From: Ferruginibacter sp.
GTDB lineage: Bacteria; Bacteroidota; Bacteroidia; Chitinophagales; Chitinophagaceae
Assembly: GCA_014379905.1 (NCBI GenBank)
Contig: JACMKX010000015.1
Coordinates: 1 to 36,549, forward strand
DNA: 36,549 nt
Direction: 5' to 3'
The stretch's first letter is position 1. Every line of letters begins with the position of its first letter. Shown here in pieces: positions 16,726-25,185 of the stretch. The notes beneath the pieces were generated by a model. The model made no database searches, was not told the origin of the DNA, and saw only the letters and a list, made by a program, of their open reading frames with translations. Made by a program: the position numbers and the translations under genes.

Positions 16726-16956
16726 TTAAAAAAGCCCAATACAGCTTTATCCGTTTTGCAGTTCAATTACAATAAGCATCCGGACCAATTTATAACCCTG
16801 GTAGGAATGACGCGGGGATACTCAATAAATGGTGAATATGGTAAAGGCCCTGAATTTGCCGGTAAGGCTTTGTTGCTGGTATCCAACGAAAAAACCAGGC
16901 AGGCTGTTCAGGCTATGATTGTTGCATTAAAAGCAGGGAAGGACATTAACTTGTAA
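16726..16956 (+). pseudogene. C-terminal remnant of a DUF2911/TPR-like protein
   Basis: The plus-strand frame opens after a stop at 16723 and runs about 76 codons: KKPNTALSVLQFNYN, then GMTRGYSINGEYGKGPEF, AGKALLLVSNEKTRQAVQAM and a KAGKDINL end. This resembles the TPR-like tail of DUF2911 proteins from Bacteroidota (G-x-x-R-x-Y-S ... A-x-K-A-L ... L-K-A-G-K-D-I-N). The DUF2911 domain itself is not seen upstream, where the minus-strand cyclase gene begins. I read it as a left-over 3' piece. Confidence 0.5.
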
Positions 16957-17071
16957 GGGAGGGCAGGTTAATGTGGTGGAGATGTCGAATGACCCGTTTT
17001 TAGTGCAAAGTTGTTTTTTGTAAGGTTGGCTTGCAAACCCTTTCAGCGGTCAGTTGTGCTTTGTTATATCC

Positions 17072-17530
17072 CTATTTATTTAATGTAATATTCATCCAGG
17101 GTTGCCAGGTTTTTCGATTCCCTGGTAGTTCCCATTTTGCCGTCATCGAACTACCATTTTTGTTCGCAGTAAGAACTGCCCGCATCTTTTTATCTTCCAG
17201 TTTTAGCACTCCCGGTTTTTCTAAAACCGCATACATAGTGATCGATTCGCCCCGACTGTCGAAAGCCTTCATGAAGTAGGATTTTCGGCTTTCATCATAC
17301 CCAATAATTTCAATCACTTCAGTTCTTTCTTTTCCCATAAAAACATCTACACAATGAAGTATAAAAAAACCTCCTGCAATCCATTCGTATGTGTCCATAC
17401 CCCTGATTTCTTTTGAGGCGCCAGGAACAGTTTGTAAAAGCGCACCTTCTGTATGCCATTTACCAATAAGAAAATTTAGTTTTTTAAGTTGACTACCTGG
17501 TTTTTCTTGAGATATTTTTTTCTTTGCCAT
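17072..17530 (-). CDS. DUF1579 domain-containing protein
   Basis: The 152-residue protein shows the DUF1579 pattern: LKKLNFLIGKWHTEGAL, the IRGMDTYEWIAGGFFILHCV hallmark, and IGYDESRKSYFMKAFDSRGE. It has no signal peptide. Members are predicted calycin-like barrels, possibly binding a small hydrophobic ligand, without known function. It follows no clear operon; the region between it and the NamZ gene upstream holds about 430 bp without genes. Confidence 0.82.
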   Translation of the reverse strand: MAKKKISQEKPGSQLKKLNFLIGKWHTEGALLQTVPGASKEIRGMDTYEWIAGGFFILHCVDVFMGKERTEVIEIIGYDESRKSYFMKAFDSRGESITMYAVLEKPGVLKLEDKKMRAVLTANKNGSSMTAKWELPGNRKTWQPWMNITLNK

Positions 17531-17958
17531 TATCGAAATATAAAAATTTAATAGTCAGGTGTAGATCCAAACCGGGCTAAGCCAAATTTTGCAGGATGCC
17601 ATTTCATCGTCACCGCTCTCTTTCATAACTTGCTGCGCTGCACTTGCATATAAGTTGTACTGTTTTTGATAATTGTCAGCCCGCAGGCGTGTTAATCATG
17701 ATAAATATAAGAATAAAAGCAAAATAAATTGGGCTGTCTATATGCCAATGCCTTAAGCTAATAAAAAGAGGAGCGTTTATCCTGCTAATTGTTACAACAG
17801 ATTTTTTGCCGGCACGCCACAAAACTTCTCTGGTTGTCTACGTTACCAATGTTAACCGCGACAGTTAACTATAAAATATAGAAAGTGGATCAGCGATAGC
17901 GAAAATTTGAGTACGGTATTTCTTTCTTATCATGCTATATTTATAGCAAATTATCAAT
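17531..17958. other. Intergenic region between DUF1579 and NamZ genes
   Basis: I see no coding frame with a plausible start, no tRNA and no strong hairpin. A TATATTTA box 20 bp upstream of the NamZ start (17936-17943) is one base off the TAnnTTTG consensus and may be its -7 element, but no -33 box lies at the expected distance. Confidence 0.4.
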
Positions 17959-19176
17959 ATGAAATTCCTACTATTTCTTTTTACAGTTATCGTATTTACT
18001 GCCTGTGGCACAGCAAGGCTTACAGCACAAAACAACAGCGGCGCGGGCACCACAATAAAAACGGGTGCTGAACAAACAGAAAAATATCTTGGGTACCTGA
18101 AAGGGAAAAGAGTTGCTATACTCGCTAACCAGACTTCCATTATTGGCCATACGCATCTTGTTGACAGCCTTCAAAAATCGGGCGTAAACATCGTTAAAGT
18201 ATTTGGCCCCGAACATGGATTTAGGGGCAAAGCCAGTGCCGGTGATCATGTGAGTGATGAACGTGATATTGCAACTGGCATTCCAATCATCTCTCTGTAT
18301 GGTGCAAAAAATAAACCGTCTAAAGAAGACCTGGCTGATGTAGATATTATGATCTACGACCTGCAGGATGTTGGCGTGCGCTTTTACACCAATATTAATG
18401 CGTTGGCCAGGTTAATGGCAGCCTGTTATGAAAATGGAAAAGAGCTGCTGATACTGGATCGCCCAAATCCCAACGGTTATTTAATAGATGGAGCTATACT
18501 GGATATGAAATATAAATCGGGCATAGGTATGTTTCCGCTGCCCATGTCCCATGGCCTCACCGTGGGCGAATTTGCACAAATGGCCAACGGCGAAGGATGG
18601 CTCGATAACGGGGTGAAGTGTGCGCTTAAAATTATAACCGTTGCCAATTACAACCATGATATGCCTTATATACTTCCTGTGAGTCCTTCACCAAACCTTA
18701 ATACGCCGCAGTCTGTTTTATTGTACCCTTCAACCTGTATGTTTGAAGGGGTGTACCTCAACCACGGCAGGGGCACTTATTTTCCCTTTACGGTATTGGG
18801 TAGTCCTGAATTGAAGGACATATACAGTTTTTCCTATACGCCTGCAGGTATAAAAGGAATGGCCGAAACTCCTTTATTTATGAACCAGGTTTGTTATGGA
18901 TTGGATCTCCGTGAATATGACACAAGGTTATTGCGACAATCAAAAAAAATAAACCTGCAATGGATAATGCAATTGTATAAAGCGCATCCGTTTAAAGAAA
19001 AATTCTTTGATTCGAAGTTGAGTAATCAAATGAATAATATTGAAATACAAATAGGGTCAGGATTATTTCGCCAACAGATCATTGATGGCGTGCCTGAAGA
19101 TGCAATCCGGGCAAGTTGGGAACCCGGGTTATCCCAATACAAGGAGATGCGGAAAAAATATCTACTATACCCTTAA
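17959..19176 (+). CDS. namZ: NamZ-type exo-beta-N-acetylmuramidase (DUF1343, GH171)
   Basis: The 405-residue protein has a lipoprotein-like signal (VFTACGT, Cys16). The body is the DUF1343 family: RVAILANQTS (51-60), VFGPEHGFRG (81-90), IMIYDLQDVGVRFYTNI (130-146) and LDRPNPNG (166-173). NamZ enzymes remove terminal N-acetylmuramic acid from peptidoglycan fragments and work in cell-wall recycling. Glu85-His86 and the Asp/Gln cluster of YDLQD are family-conserved and likely line the active site. The protein is probably periplasmic and membrane-attached. It stands alone. The C-terminal end (ASWEPGLSQYKEMRKKYLLY) is complete. Confidence 0.9.
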   Translation: MKFLLFLFTVIVFTACGTARLTAQNNSGAGTTIKTGAEQTEKYLGYLKGKRVAILANQTSIIGHTHLVDSLQKSGVNIVKVFGPEHGFRGKASAGDHVSDERDIATGIPIISLYGAKNKPSKEDLADVDIMIYDLQDVGVRFYTNINALARLMAACYENGKELLILDRPNPNGYLIDGAILDMKYKSGIGMFPLPMSHGLTVGEFAQMANGEGWLDNGVKCALKIITVANYNHDMPYILPVSPSPNLNTPQSVLLYPSTCMFEGVYLNHGRGTYFPFTVLGSPELKDIYSFSYTPAGIKGMAETPLFMNQVCYGLDLREYDTRLLRQSKKINLQWIMQLYKAHPFKEKFFDSKLSNQMNNIEIQIGSGLFRQQIIDGVPEDAIRASWEPGLSQYKEMRKKYLLYP

Positions 19177-19435
19177 CAGCAGGCCTCTTTACAGCAATGT
19201 AAATTGTTGACATAATCAAAAAAAGAAGACAGTTTTTTATATTTTCATTTTACAAATCCGCCTGTTAGCAGCCGTATTGGTTGTTACTAATATCCATATT
19301 TTTACTGGCCGGCAAGTTGGAATTATAATTTCAAAATGTCATAGTTGGGCTGCCACACCATTTCCAGCCTCCGGGGGAATTTATCCGTTTCCAGCATAGC
19401 GACACCAGGTAAAAGTGTTGTATGAATTCAGCTAT

Positions 19436-20089
19436 TTATTTTCTCGCTACGATCTTAATTTGGAATTCAATAGAATCCGACATAGTTTGATCAGCTAAAA
19501 GATCATAGAACTTTCCTGATTTATAACGCACATCCCATTTTGTACGATCAATCACCAGCTTGCCATTCGCTTTCACCATTTGTTCTTTAACATCCATTTT
19601 GGCCGGAAAGCTAACCGTGTGTGTAATACCTTTGATTGTTAAATTGCCGGTAATTTTTTTATCCTCGTCATTTATTGATTCAACCCCGGTAATGGTAAGT
19701 GTAGATAAAGGGAATTTTTTAACATCAAAAAAATCAGGATCTTTTAAGTGATTAATAAGGTTATTATCACGTCCATGCTTGTCATCTTCAATGGTATTCA
19801 TGTCAACTTCAACTGTACCACCCATAAGCTGACCGTTTTCAATCATCAATTCTCCTTTTGACATATATACATACCCTGTGTGATTGTTGGTGCCAATTTG
19901 CATAGAACCTTTCCATGTTACCACACTTTCCTTAGTAGCTGTTATAAAATATTCTCCATTCCCAACATTTAAGGATACGGAGCTTGCCGGTGCATTGGGT
20001 TTATTTTCCTCTTTTACAGGTGCACGGCAACCGAAGAATAAAGGGGCAATAATTAAAATGAAGTAAGTAATTGATAGTTTGTTGTTCAT
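19436..20089 (-). CDS. YceI family lipoprotein
   Basis: The start at 20089 (MNNKLSITYFILIIAPLFFG) gives a lipoprotein signal with lipobox C (FFGC); an earlier in-frame ATG at 20125 would add 12 unlikely residues. The mature part is YceI-like: ESVVTWKGSMQIGTNNHTG, GGTVEVDMNTI, DPDFFDVKKFPLSTLTITG and GNLTIKGITHTVSFPAK. YceI proteins form an eight-stranded antiparallel barrel that binds long isoprenoid or lipid-like molecules. It is anchored outside the cytoplasm by a lipid. The gene is the last on its strand before the propeller locus; the gap to the propeller's restored stop is about 60 bp. Confidence 0.87.
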   Translation of the reverse strand: MNNKLSITYFILIIAPLFFGCRAPVKEENKPNAPASSVSLNVGNGEYFITATKESVVTWKGSMQIGTNNHTGYVYMSKGELMIENGQLMGGTVEVDMNTIEDDKHGRDNNLINHLKDPDFFDVKKFPLSTLTITGVESINDEDKKITGNLTIKGITHTVSFPAKMDVKEQMVKANGKLVIDRTKWDVRYKSGKFYDLLADQTMSDSIEFQIKIVARK

Positions 20090-20148
20090 ACTACAGAAAT
20101 AATATTGATTAATAATAATAGACAATGATCTTAAATCAGCGATGCATA

Positions 20149-21099
20149 TTATTGCTGACTCTCTTTACTTTTAAAATCCGTGATGGTCTTTCCATCATAA
20201 CGATACACTCCGTTATAAGATCCAAACCAAATACTTCCGTCGTTAGCTTCCAAAAGCCCCAAAAAAGCGGGTCCTCCCGACATTATTTCGGTTACAGTGG
20301 GATTTTTATTGTACAAGGACTTTTGATCATAACGTGAAAGTGCCCAGACCTTCGAATTTATTTCACCAGTAGTCCAGATGTTTCCTTTTTTATCTTCGAT
20401 TATTGAATAGGCCCCCCTCTGCGAAACCTTATTAAAGGTTCTGCCGTCATAGCGCTAAAGACCATCACCCTCACCGAACCAAATGCTTCCTTTTTTATCT
20501 TCGATTATTGACCAAACGTTGTAAAAGGGTTTACCGTCTTTGTTTTTGAAAACGGTAAATGTTTTTCCTTCATAATAACAGGCATCGCCCCTTGTGCCAA
20601 TCCATATTTTACCAGTTTTGTCTTCCATTATCGTAGTAAGATCATTATTGGAAAGTCCATCTTTCGTTGTAAAATTTCGAAAAGATTTCCCATCGTAACG
20701 GCTTGCTCCACCTCAGGTCGCAAACCAAATATTACCGGCTTTATCTTCATAAATTTTTACAACCCTGTTACTGACAAGCCCATCCTTTGTTGAAAAATGC
20801 TGGAAGCCTGCCTGTCCGGCAGACAAGGATTTACCCTGCCCAACTCCGTCATTCAGGCGGGCATCGTATCGAAACACGCCTAAGTAAGAAGCAATTAAAA
20901 TGTTTCCGTTCCTGGCTCGCTTTATATTCCGAACCATACTTACAGGCACCCTGGAGCTGTCCGCTTCTTTAAGTTGAGACTCGGAGTAATTAGTTCTACC
21001 GGACTTGATATTATCTTGTGGTACGTTTGTTTGGTTTTTTTCACAGGAGCTGTGAAAAACCGACATTAAGAACAAAGTATATAGGTGCAGCTGTTTCAT
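20149..21099 (-). pseudogene. Two-component-type propeller lipoprotein with two in-frame stops
   Basis: A single frame runs from ATG 21099 to TAA 20149 (317 codons) and is broken by TGA at 20713-20715 and TAG at 20455-20457. No frameshift is needed. The protein starts as a lipoprotein (VFHSSC) and then has repeated blades of the Reg_prop type: GNIWFAT, GKIWIGTRGD, GSIWFGEGDG, GNIWTTG and GSIWFGSYNG, each with a nearby SRYDGKSF or YRYDGKT. Such propellers sit at the outside or periplasm of Bacteroidota and sense ligands, often with a kinase; here there is no kinase. Around codons 80-98 two short insertions carry repeat-like DNA (20806-20862). It is likely a dead gene; recoding is less likely. 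Confidence 0.75.
20806..20862. repeat. Two REP-like palindromic insertions in the propeller gene
   Basis: On the minus strand, TTGTCTGCCGGACAGGCAGG (about 20807-20826) and a second piece near CGCCTGAATGACGGAGTTGG (20840-20861) sit on each side of GGTAAATCC. They add 7 and 9 codons where other blades read RYDGKSF. Both look like short palindromic intergenic repeats; CTGTCTGCCGG also occurs at about 356-366. Confidence 0.55.
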
Positions 21100-21110
21100 A
21101 ATTTATTTCC

Positions 21111-21653
21111 TCAGCAACCGCCTTCGCGGGGAGCACGTTTATAAATTATTTTACTATCCCGTTCTACATAGTGGCCCGATACTATTGGATATGAATACTT
21201 GGGCGCGTGCGATACAGCATTGCTTCTTATAATTATTTTGTCGTTAACTTTCAGGCTATGCAATTGCTGAAATTCATTAGACTTTTCCGGCCCGAAACTA
21301 AGAATATAATCCTCACCATTAATCCTAACCATCACTCCGAAACCTAATCGTGAGCCTGGCGGAAGAGAAAGAGCCGTTACAACAGCCTCCATTTTACTAG
21401 AATCACTTATCTGCTTACTTATTTTAGCAGCCCCGGCAAGCACTTTTTTACCCACGACAGACGTTTTCCATTTTTTGTACTGTATACCACCAGGGGTAGC
21501 CTCCCATTTTTTCAATTCGGCGTTCCTTTCAGCAGCAGAGAGTGGTTTTGACGTCGATTTTTTAGGAGTTTCCCTTTTAATTTCGCCATTGGCAAATACT
21601 AGTCCGCTTACCACAACCAGCGATAAGATCAGCGCATAAATAACTTTTTTCAT
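21111..21653 (-). CDS. Small exported protein ending in Gly-Gly-Cys
   Basis: The start at 21653 is preferred because MKKVIYALILSLVVVSGLVFA is a clean signal peptide; a start at 21731 would place 26 extra residues before it. The 180-residue precursor has a Lys-rich region (KRETPKKSTSKPLSAAERNA) and an OB-like beta section (LGFGVMVRINGEDYILSFGP, KVNDKIIIRSNAV, YPIVSGHYVERDSKIIYKR). It ends APREGGC. I do not know the family. It lies 12 bp upstream of the propeller gene on the same strand, with the membrane regulator divergent on the other side, so the three probably form one sensing locus. Confidence 0.7.
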   Translation of the reverse strand: MKKVIYALILSLVVVSGLVFANGEIKRETPKKSTSKPLSAAERNAELKKWEATPGGIQYKKWKTSVVGKKVLAGAAKISKQISDSSKMEAVVTALSLPPGSRLGFGVMVRINGEDYILSFGPEKSNEFQQLHSLKVNDKIIIRSNAVSHAPKYSYPIVSGHYVERDSKIIYKRAPREGGC

Positions 21654-21832
21654 ATTTTTTGTAGGTTTAATTAACATATATCTATCTCCTGATAAACCAG
21701 GTACGTTTAAGGCATTTCTTTTATTTTTCATATCCTTTTAAAACTGGTGCAACAAAAATACTTTGATATTTTTTGGCTGAGAGATTTGGATTGTAAATAA
21801 AGATGTAACCTTTGTAAATAAAATTTTGACAT

Positions 21833-22723
21833 ATGCCTGATACCCGAAATCTACTATCCGGGAAACCTAAATACCTGTATGGATCATTACTACTCATGTT
21901 TATCTCTTTGATCTGCGTAGCTTTTAGTATGGCGGGCAGTAACGACTTTGATATCGCCAGGAGGGAAATTTTAATCCGCCGGATAGGGCATGAGCTCCTA
22001 TTACATTCTGGCGACAGTACATCACGGGTACTTCCGGTAAAAAAAGTTACCGAAAATGAATACCGGGTCAGTTTTGAGAATGCTTTTACTTTTGAACCGG
22101 ACTTCCTGGTGAAGACTACCCAGCGTTTGTTAGCCAAAGATCCGCTCGGAAGTGATTATGTGGTTAACGTACTCAACTGTGCCAATGCCAATGTAGCTTA
22201 TGGATATGCTATATCAAAAAATAAGAACGATGATATTGTAGCCTGTGTAGGAAGAAGCCAACCCTTAGCATGTTACATGATCAACATTAAATTCAAAACG
22301 ACAGGAATAATTACAGCAAAGAATGGATATCTTCTGGGTAGCCTACCATTTTTAGCATTTGTTGGATTTATTCTGTTGAGATCTGACAAGACACAGAAGG
22401 CCTTACCCGGCAGTAAGACTACTGGTATGTTCACTTTAGGGTCAATGTCGTTCGAAACGGATACACGTAAGCTTGTGAAAGATGAAAAAACGATAGACCT
22501 AACCAGGACGGAAACACGGGTACTACGTATTTTCGCATTGTCGCCCAACGAGGTTGTAGAGCGAAGCCGGCTACAAAAAGAGATATGGGAAGAAGAAGGG
22601 GTTATAGTAGGTCGAAGTCTCGATATGTTCATATCAAAACTTAGAAAAAAACTGGAATTGGATCCTGCCATCAAAATCGTTGTTATACGAGGTAAGGGAT
22701 ATAAGCTTGAAATTAGCGCGTAA
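21833..22723 (+). CDS. Membrane-bound winged-helix regulator with periplasmic domain
   Basis: The 296-residue protein has a membrane segment at residues 15-35, a periplasmic domain (about 36-165) with Cys116, Cys138 and Cys147, a second membrane segment (166-183), and a cytoplasmic C-terminal OmpR-type winged helix (198-296; LTRTETRVLRIFALSPNEVV, RSLDMFISKLRKKLELDP, VVIRGKGYKLEI). It is a one-component, ToxR/CadC-like regulator with inverted domain order: the DNA-binding part is at the C-terminus. It likely senses a periplasmic signal and controls the divergent small exported protein and propeller gene; the about 180 bp between them can hold both promoters. Confidence 0.87.
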   Translation: MPDTRNLLSGKPKYLYGSLLLMFISLICVAFSMAGSNDFDIARREILIRRIGHELLLHSGDSTSRVLPVKKVTENEYRVSFENAFTFEPDFLVKTTQRLLAKDPLGSDYVVNVLNCANANVAYGYAISKNKNDDIVACVGRSQPLACYMINIKFKTTGIITAKNGYLLGSLPFLAFVGFILLRSDKTQKALPGSKTTGMFTLGSMSFETDTRKLVKDEKTIDLTRTETRVLRIFALSPNEVVERSRLQKEIWEEEGVIVGRSLDMFISKLRKKLELDPAIKIVVIRGKGYKLEISA

Positions 22724-22837
22724 GAAAATTTTCCCGATCGGAGAGGATGTTATCAGCAGCTACCATGTAGCTAATGTTGAAAATTTATGGTCCCCAGTAT
22801 TTCGCAAATGCATTGTTGTGCGGCGCTACTTTCATAG

Positions 22838-23737
22838 TCAAAGCTCTTTTTCGTACATTAAAATTTTTGTGCCTTGAAGGGTTGTTTCTTTTCTTCTTGA
22901 AAAGCGAAACCAAACTTTCGCACCAGCTTTTATTTGTAATTCAAATCTCGCTTCTGTATCACTTTCTTTTGCGCCAAATGTATTATTGCCACTGTAAGAT
23001 AATCCACCCCATATCTGGTTGTTAGTTTTATAAAAAAGCAAATCCCCATCCCGATAAAATTCCATCATTGTTCCATTATCCATTTTGTAAACGCCGGATA
23101 CCTTGTTATAAACACTGCTCTCAGGTAGATATTCTTTTCTTAGGATAACGTCAAATCGGATTTCGCTTTTTTTATCGTTCACTTTTTTAATTGTTAGAAT
23201 TCTATTTATTGCTAATCCGGTTTTCGTACTGGGGTCAGTTGCCAGGTTGGGGTCACCGTGAAAATATATTTGGGTGATCAGGTCTTGTTGTCCTTCAGCG
23301 GAGATGCGCATGTGAATATGTGCCGGGCGAAACACGGTTGATTTTTCGTCCACGGGCTCAGGAACCGGTATTGTTGTAATGAAATGGTAGGCACCCTCTT
23401 TATTGGTTTTTTGACGCCCACGGTAAAGATACATCTCAGAGATATTGTCGTAAGCGCCATCGTTTTTACATTGCCAAACTTCAATCAAACAATCTTTCAT
23501 AGGAGTTTTACCATCTTCCTTTATCACCTTGCCAGAAAGATGTAATTCTTCTCCATAAAAGTCTGCTGGATTTAAGTTTGTTCGCCAGGGTGCATTGGGG
23601 CGGTAAAAAGGGCCTAAAATGTCAGTTGTTGTAATTGTATCACCTATATACTTGTCGTACTCCCAACTTATACTGCCAAATACACCCATTCCAGTAGTGA
23701 AATAAGAAATGTGCTTGACGAAATTTCGTCTGTTCAT
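22838..23737 (-). CDS. Intradiol ring-cleavage dioxygenase-like protein (TAT-exported)
   Basis: The start at 23737 gives MNRRNFVKHISYFTTGMGVF, a twin-arginine signal (R-R-x-F-x-K). The core (residues 35-200) is the intradiol dioxygenase beta-sandwich: TDILGPFYRPNAP, LIEVWQCKNDGAYDN with Tyr96, and FRPAHIHMR with His140 and His142. The second iron-binding Tyr of the family (in the P-x-P-Y segment before the His pair) is Glu127 here (IPVPEPV). A C-terminal domain of about 90 residues, normal for Bacteroidota homologues, follows. Family members open catechol-type rings with Fe(III); the changed ligand puts that in doubt. It is the first gene of an array of single-gene units with attC-like ends. 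Confidence 0.82.
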   Translation of the reverse strand: MNRRNFVKHISYFTTGMGVFGSISWEYDKYIGDTITTTDILGPFYRPNAPWRTNLNPADFYGEELHLSGKVIKEDGKTPMKDCLIEVWQCKNDGAYDNISEMYLYRGRQKTNKEGAYHFITTIPVPEPVDEKSTVFRPAHIHMRISAEGQQDLITQIYFHGDPNLATDPSTKTGLAINRILTIKKVNDKKSEIRFDVILRKEYLPESSVYNKVSGVYKMDNGTMMEFYRDGDLLFYKTNNQIWGGLSYSGNNTFGAKESDTEARFELQIKAGAKVWFRFSRRKETTLQGTKILMYEKEL

Positions 23738-23814
23738 ATACTTAATGTTTAGACATAACACAATTAAGTTTTATCTGGCGCTGCTTTAAATTGTAACGCT
23801 GCGCAAGTATACCA

Positions 23815-24003
23815 CACAACGTGCAGGACTTTATGCAGGTAGGGTATTTGTCTTCAATTTGCCTACGACGCCCGCTGATTGAAATATGCTGATAAAGTTA
23901 AGCACAAAAGCCGATAGTTATTAGCCTGATGAAACTGAAGCCTGGATGGGCAAATTGTTGTTTTACAATTCGCTGCCCAACCTGCATAAACACAATGTTG
24001 CAC
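23815..24003. repeat. attC-like inverted repeat A
   Basis: The outer core CAAC (23817-23820) pairs with GTTG (23997-24000). Further in, 23830-23844 (TTTATGCAGGTAGGG) pairs with 23976-23990 with one mismatch. The left side has extra unpaired bases between core and arm (GTGCAGGAC) that the right side lacks. It starts 14 bp from the stop of the alpha/beta hydrolase gene. Confidence 0.55.
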
Positions 24004-24016
24004 CCCGGCTTCGTTG

Positions 24017-24946
24017 TTACTTTGATTGCAACCACTTTATTATTTGTCCAGGTTCTGCAATACTCCACGAATGTGGATGTCTCATGTTGCCAGGTTTTCT
24101 GAATCCCTTGCCTGTTGTTGTTACTAAAACAGCATTTTTGTTACCCAATCTTTTAAGCTCATTAATCATAGCTGCATGGTCTGTAATATTGTTGTAGGAA
24201 TAGTCGTATCCCCGTTCCTTTAACCACCATTGAATATCAGGCTCGGCTATTATCATGATGGGTGTTTTGATTAAATTTTTTATAGCTTTTTGTGCTGTGT
24301 CAGAAAATGAATAAGGTGAATGGGCATAAAAATTTTTCAATGCAGTTTTTGGGGTTCCTTTCATTTCTTTTTCTATCCTGTTTATCATGTAGAAAACTTC
24401 TCCATTTACTTCAGCCGGATTTGAAAGTCTCACAACTCTTTTGGCTGCGTTATAATAACGTTCCCAATCAAGTGGGGGGTCGATTGCAAAAACAGCTGTG
24501 GGTTTTATCGGATAATTTTCTTGAACAGATAACCCGGAATATTTCACCGCACAAGTTCCGCCAATAGAAAAGCCACCAATATATAAATCCTTGCCTTTTA
24601 ACTGGTATTTAGTAACTACAAGATTTATAATTTCTTTTAACGATTGCTGAGAAGCGGTATCAGTTCCGAAATAAGAAGGACCTGTTTTTAGGAGTGGAAT
24701 AATCGTTAATATGCCTTGTTGTGAAGCATATTTTGGGAGATCTGTTTGAATCAAAACATCTTTTGGTGCATTTCCAAATCCGTCCAGTAAAACCATGAAT
24801 GATTTTGCTGGTTCCTTGTCAGGGGCAACCGCAACATACATATTGGTTGTGCTGTCTTTTGCATTTAAATAAACTGTTTCAATTATCTGTCCATATGAAA
24901 TGATGGAAGTGTAAAGTGTGAGAACAAGTAAATTAATTTTTTGCAT
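24017..24946 (-). CDS. Secreted alpha/beta hydrolase
   Basis: The start at 24946 gives a signal peptide (MQKINLLVLTLYTSIISYGQ); an in-frame ATG at 24976 would add ten residues with no clear role. The 309-residue protein has the fold's nucleophile motif GGFSIGG (Ser127), the oxyanion segment VLLDGFGN, a likely acid in AEPDIQWW and a likely His in RHPHSWS near the C-terminus. The substrate is unknown. Its stop codon lies 14 bp from attC-like repeat A, and its start 27 bp from repeat B, so it looks like a complete gene cassette. Confidence 0.82.
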   Translation of the reverse strand: MQKINLLVLTLYTSIISYGQIIETVYLNAKDSTTNMYVAVAPDKEPAKSFMVLLDGFGNAPKDVLIQTDLPKYASQQGILTIIPLLKTGPSYFGTDTASQQSLKEIINLVVTKYQLKGKDLYIGGFSIGGTCAVKYSGLSVQENYPIKPTAVFAIDPPLDWERYYNAAKRVVRLSNPAEVNGEVFYMINRIEKEMKGTPKTALKNFYAHSPYSFSDTAQKAIKNLIKTPIMIIAEPDIQWWLKERGYDYSYNNITDHAAMINELKRLGNKNAVLVTTTGKGFRKPGNMRHPHSWSIAEPGQIIKWLQSK

Positions 24947-24972
24947 CGGTGAAGTGTAATTTAAGTTTAAAG

Positions 24973-25180
24973 GCAACGTTCGGGGTTTTTCGCAGCTGGG
25001 AATTTCACCAACTGTCCGCCCGGAATCCCGATAGCTATCGGGACTAAATTTATAACTAAATGCTGAAGTTTAGAACTACTGCCCGGCAGAATTCCGTCCG
25101 CCGAATATAAAGCCTGGATATGCATTGCCGATGATTGCTTTACCGTCGGGACTGAATTGCACAAAACCTTTTGTTGTAGG
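24973..25180. repeat. attC-like inverted repeat B
   Basis: GGCAACGTTCGGGGTTTTTC (24972-24991) faces GCACAAAACCTTTTGTTGTA at the right end (25159-25178). The AAC/GTT cores pair, a short GTTCG spacer is unpaired on the left, and the GGTTTT/AAAACC arms pair. The loop contains an 18-bp palindrome. It begins 6 bp past the stop codon of the next lipoprotein gene. Confidence 0.55.
25026..25043. repeat. Perfect 18-bp palindrome
   Basis: TCCCGATAGCTATCGGGA reads the same on both strands. It sits in the loop of repeat B and resembles palindromes that recur in Bacteroidota intergenic DNA. Confidence 0.6.
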
Positions 25181-25185
25181 CAGAA

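Noticed and set aside
16957..17071. A sixth attC-like repeat near 17020
   Set aside because: A GGGTTTGCAAGCC-like arm exists on the minus strand but no partner arm was found.
20149..21099. Stop-codon recoding (TGA/TAG read as amino acids)
   Set aside because: Healthy genes in the window use TGA normally (the AHSA1 stop in the ATGA overlap), and the two stops differ; decay or error is simpler.
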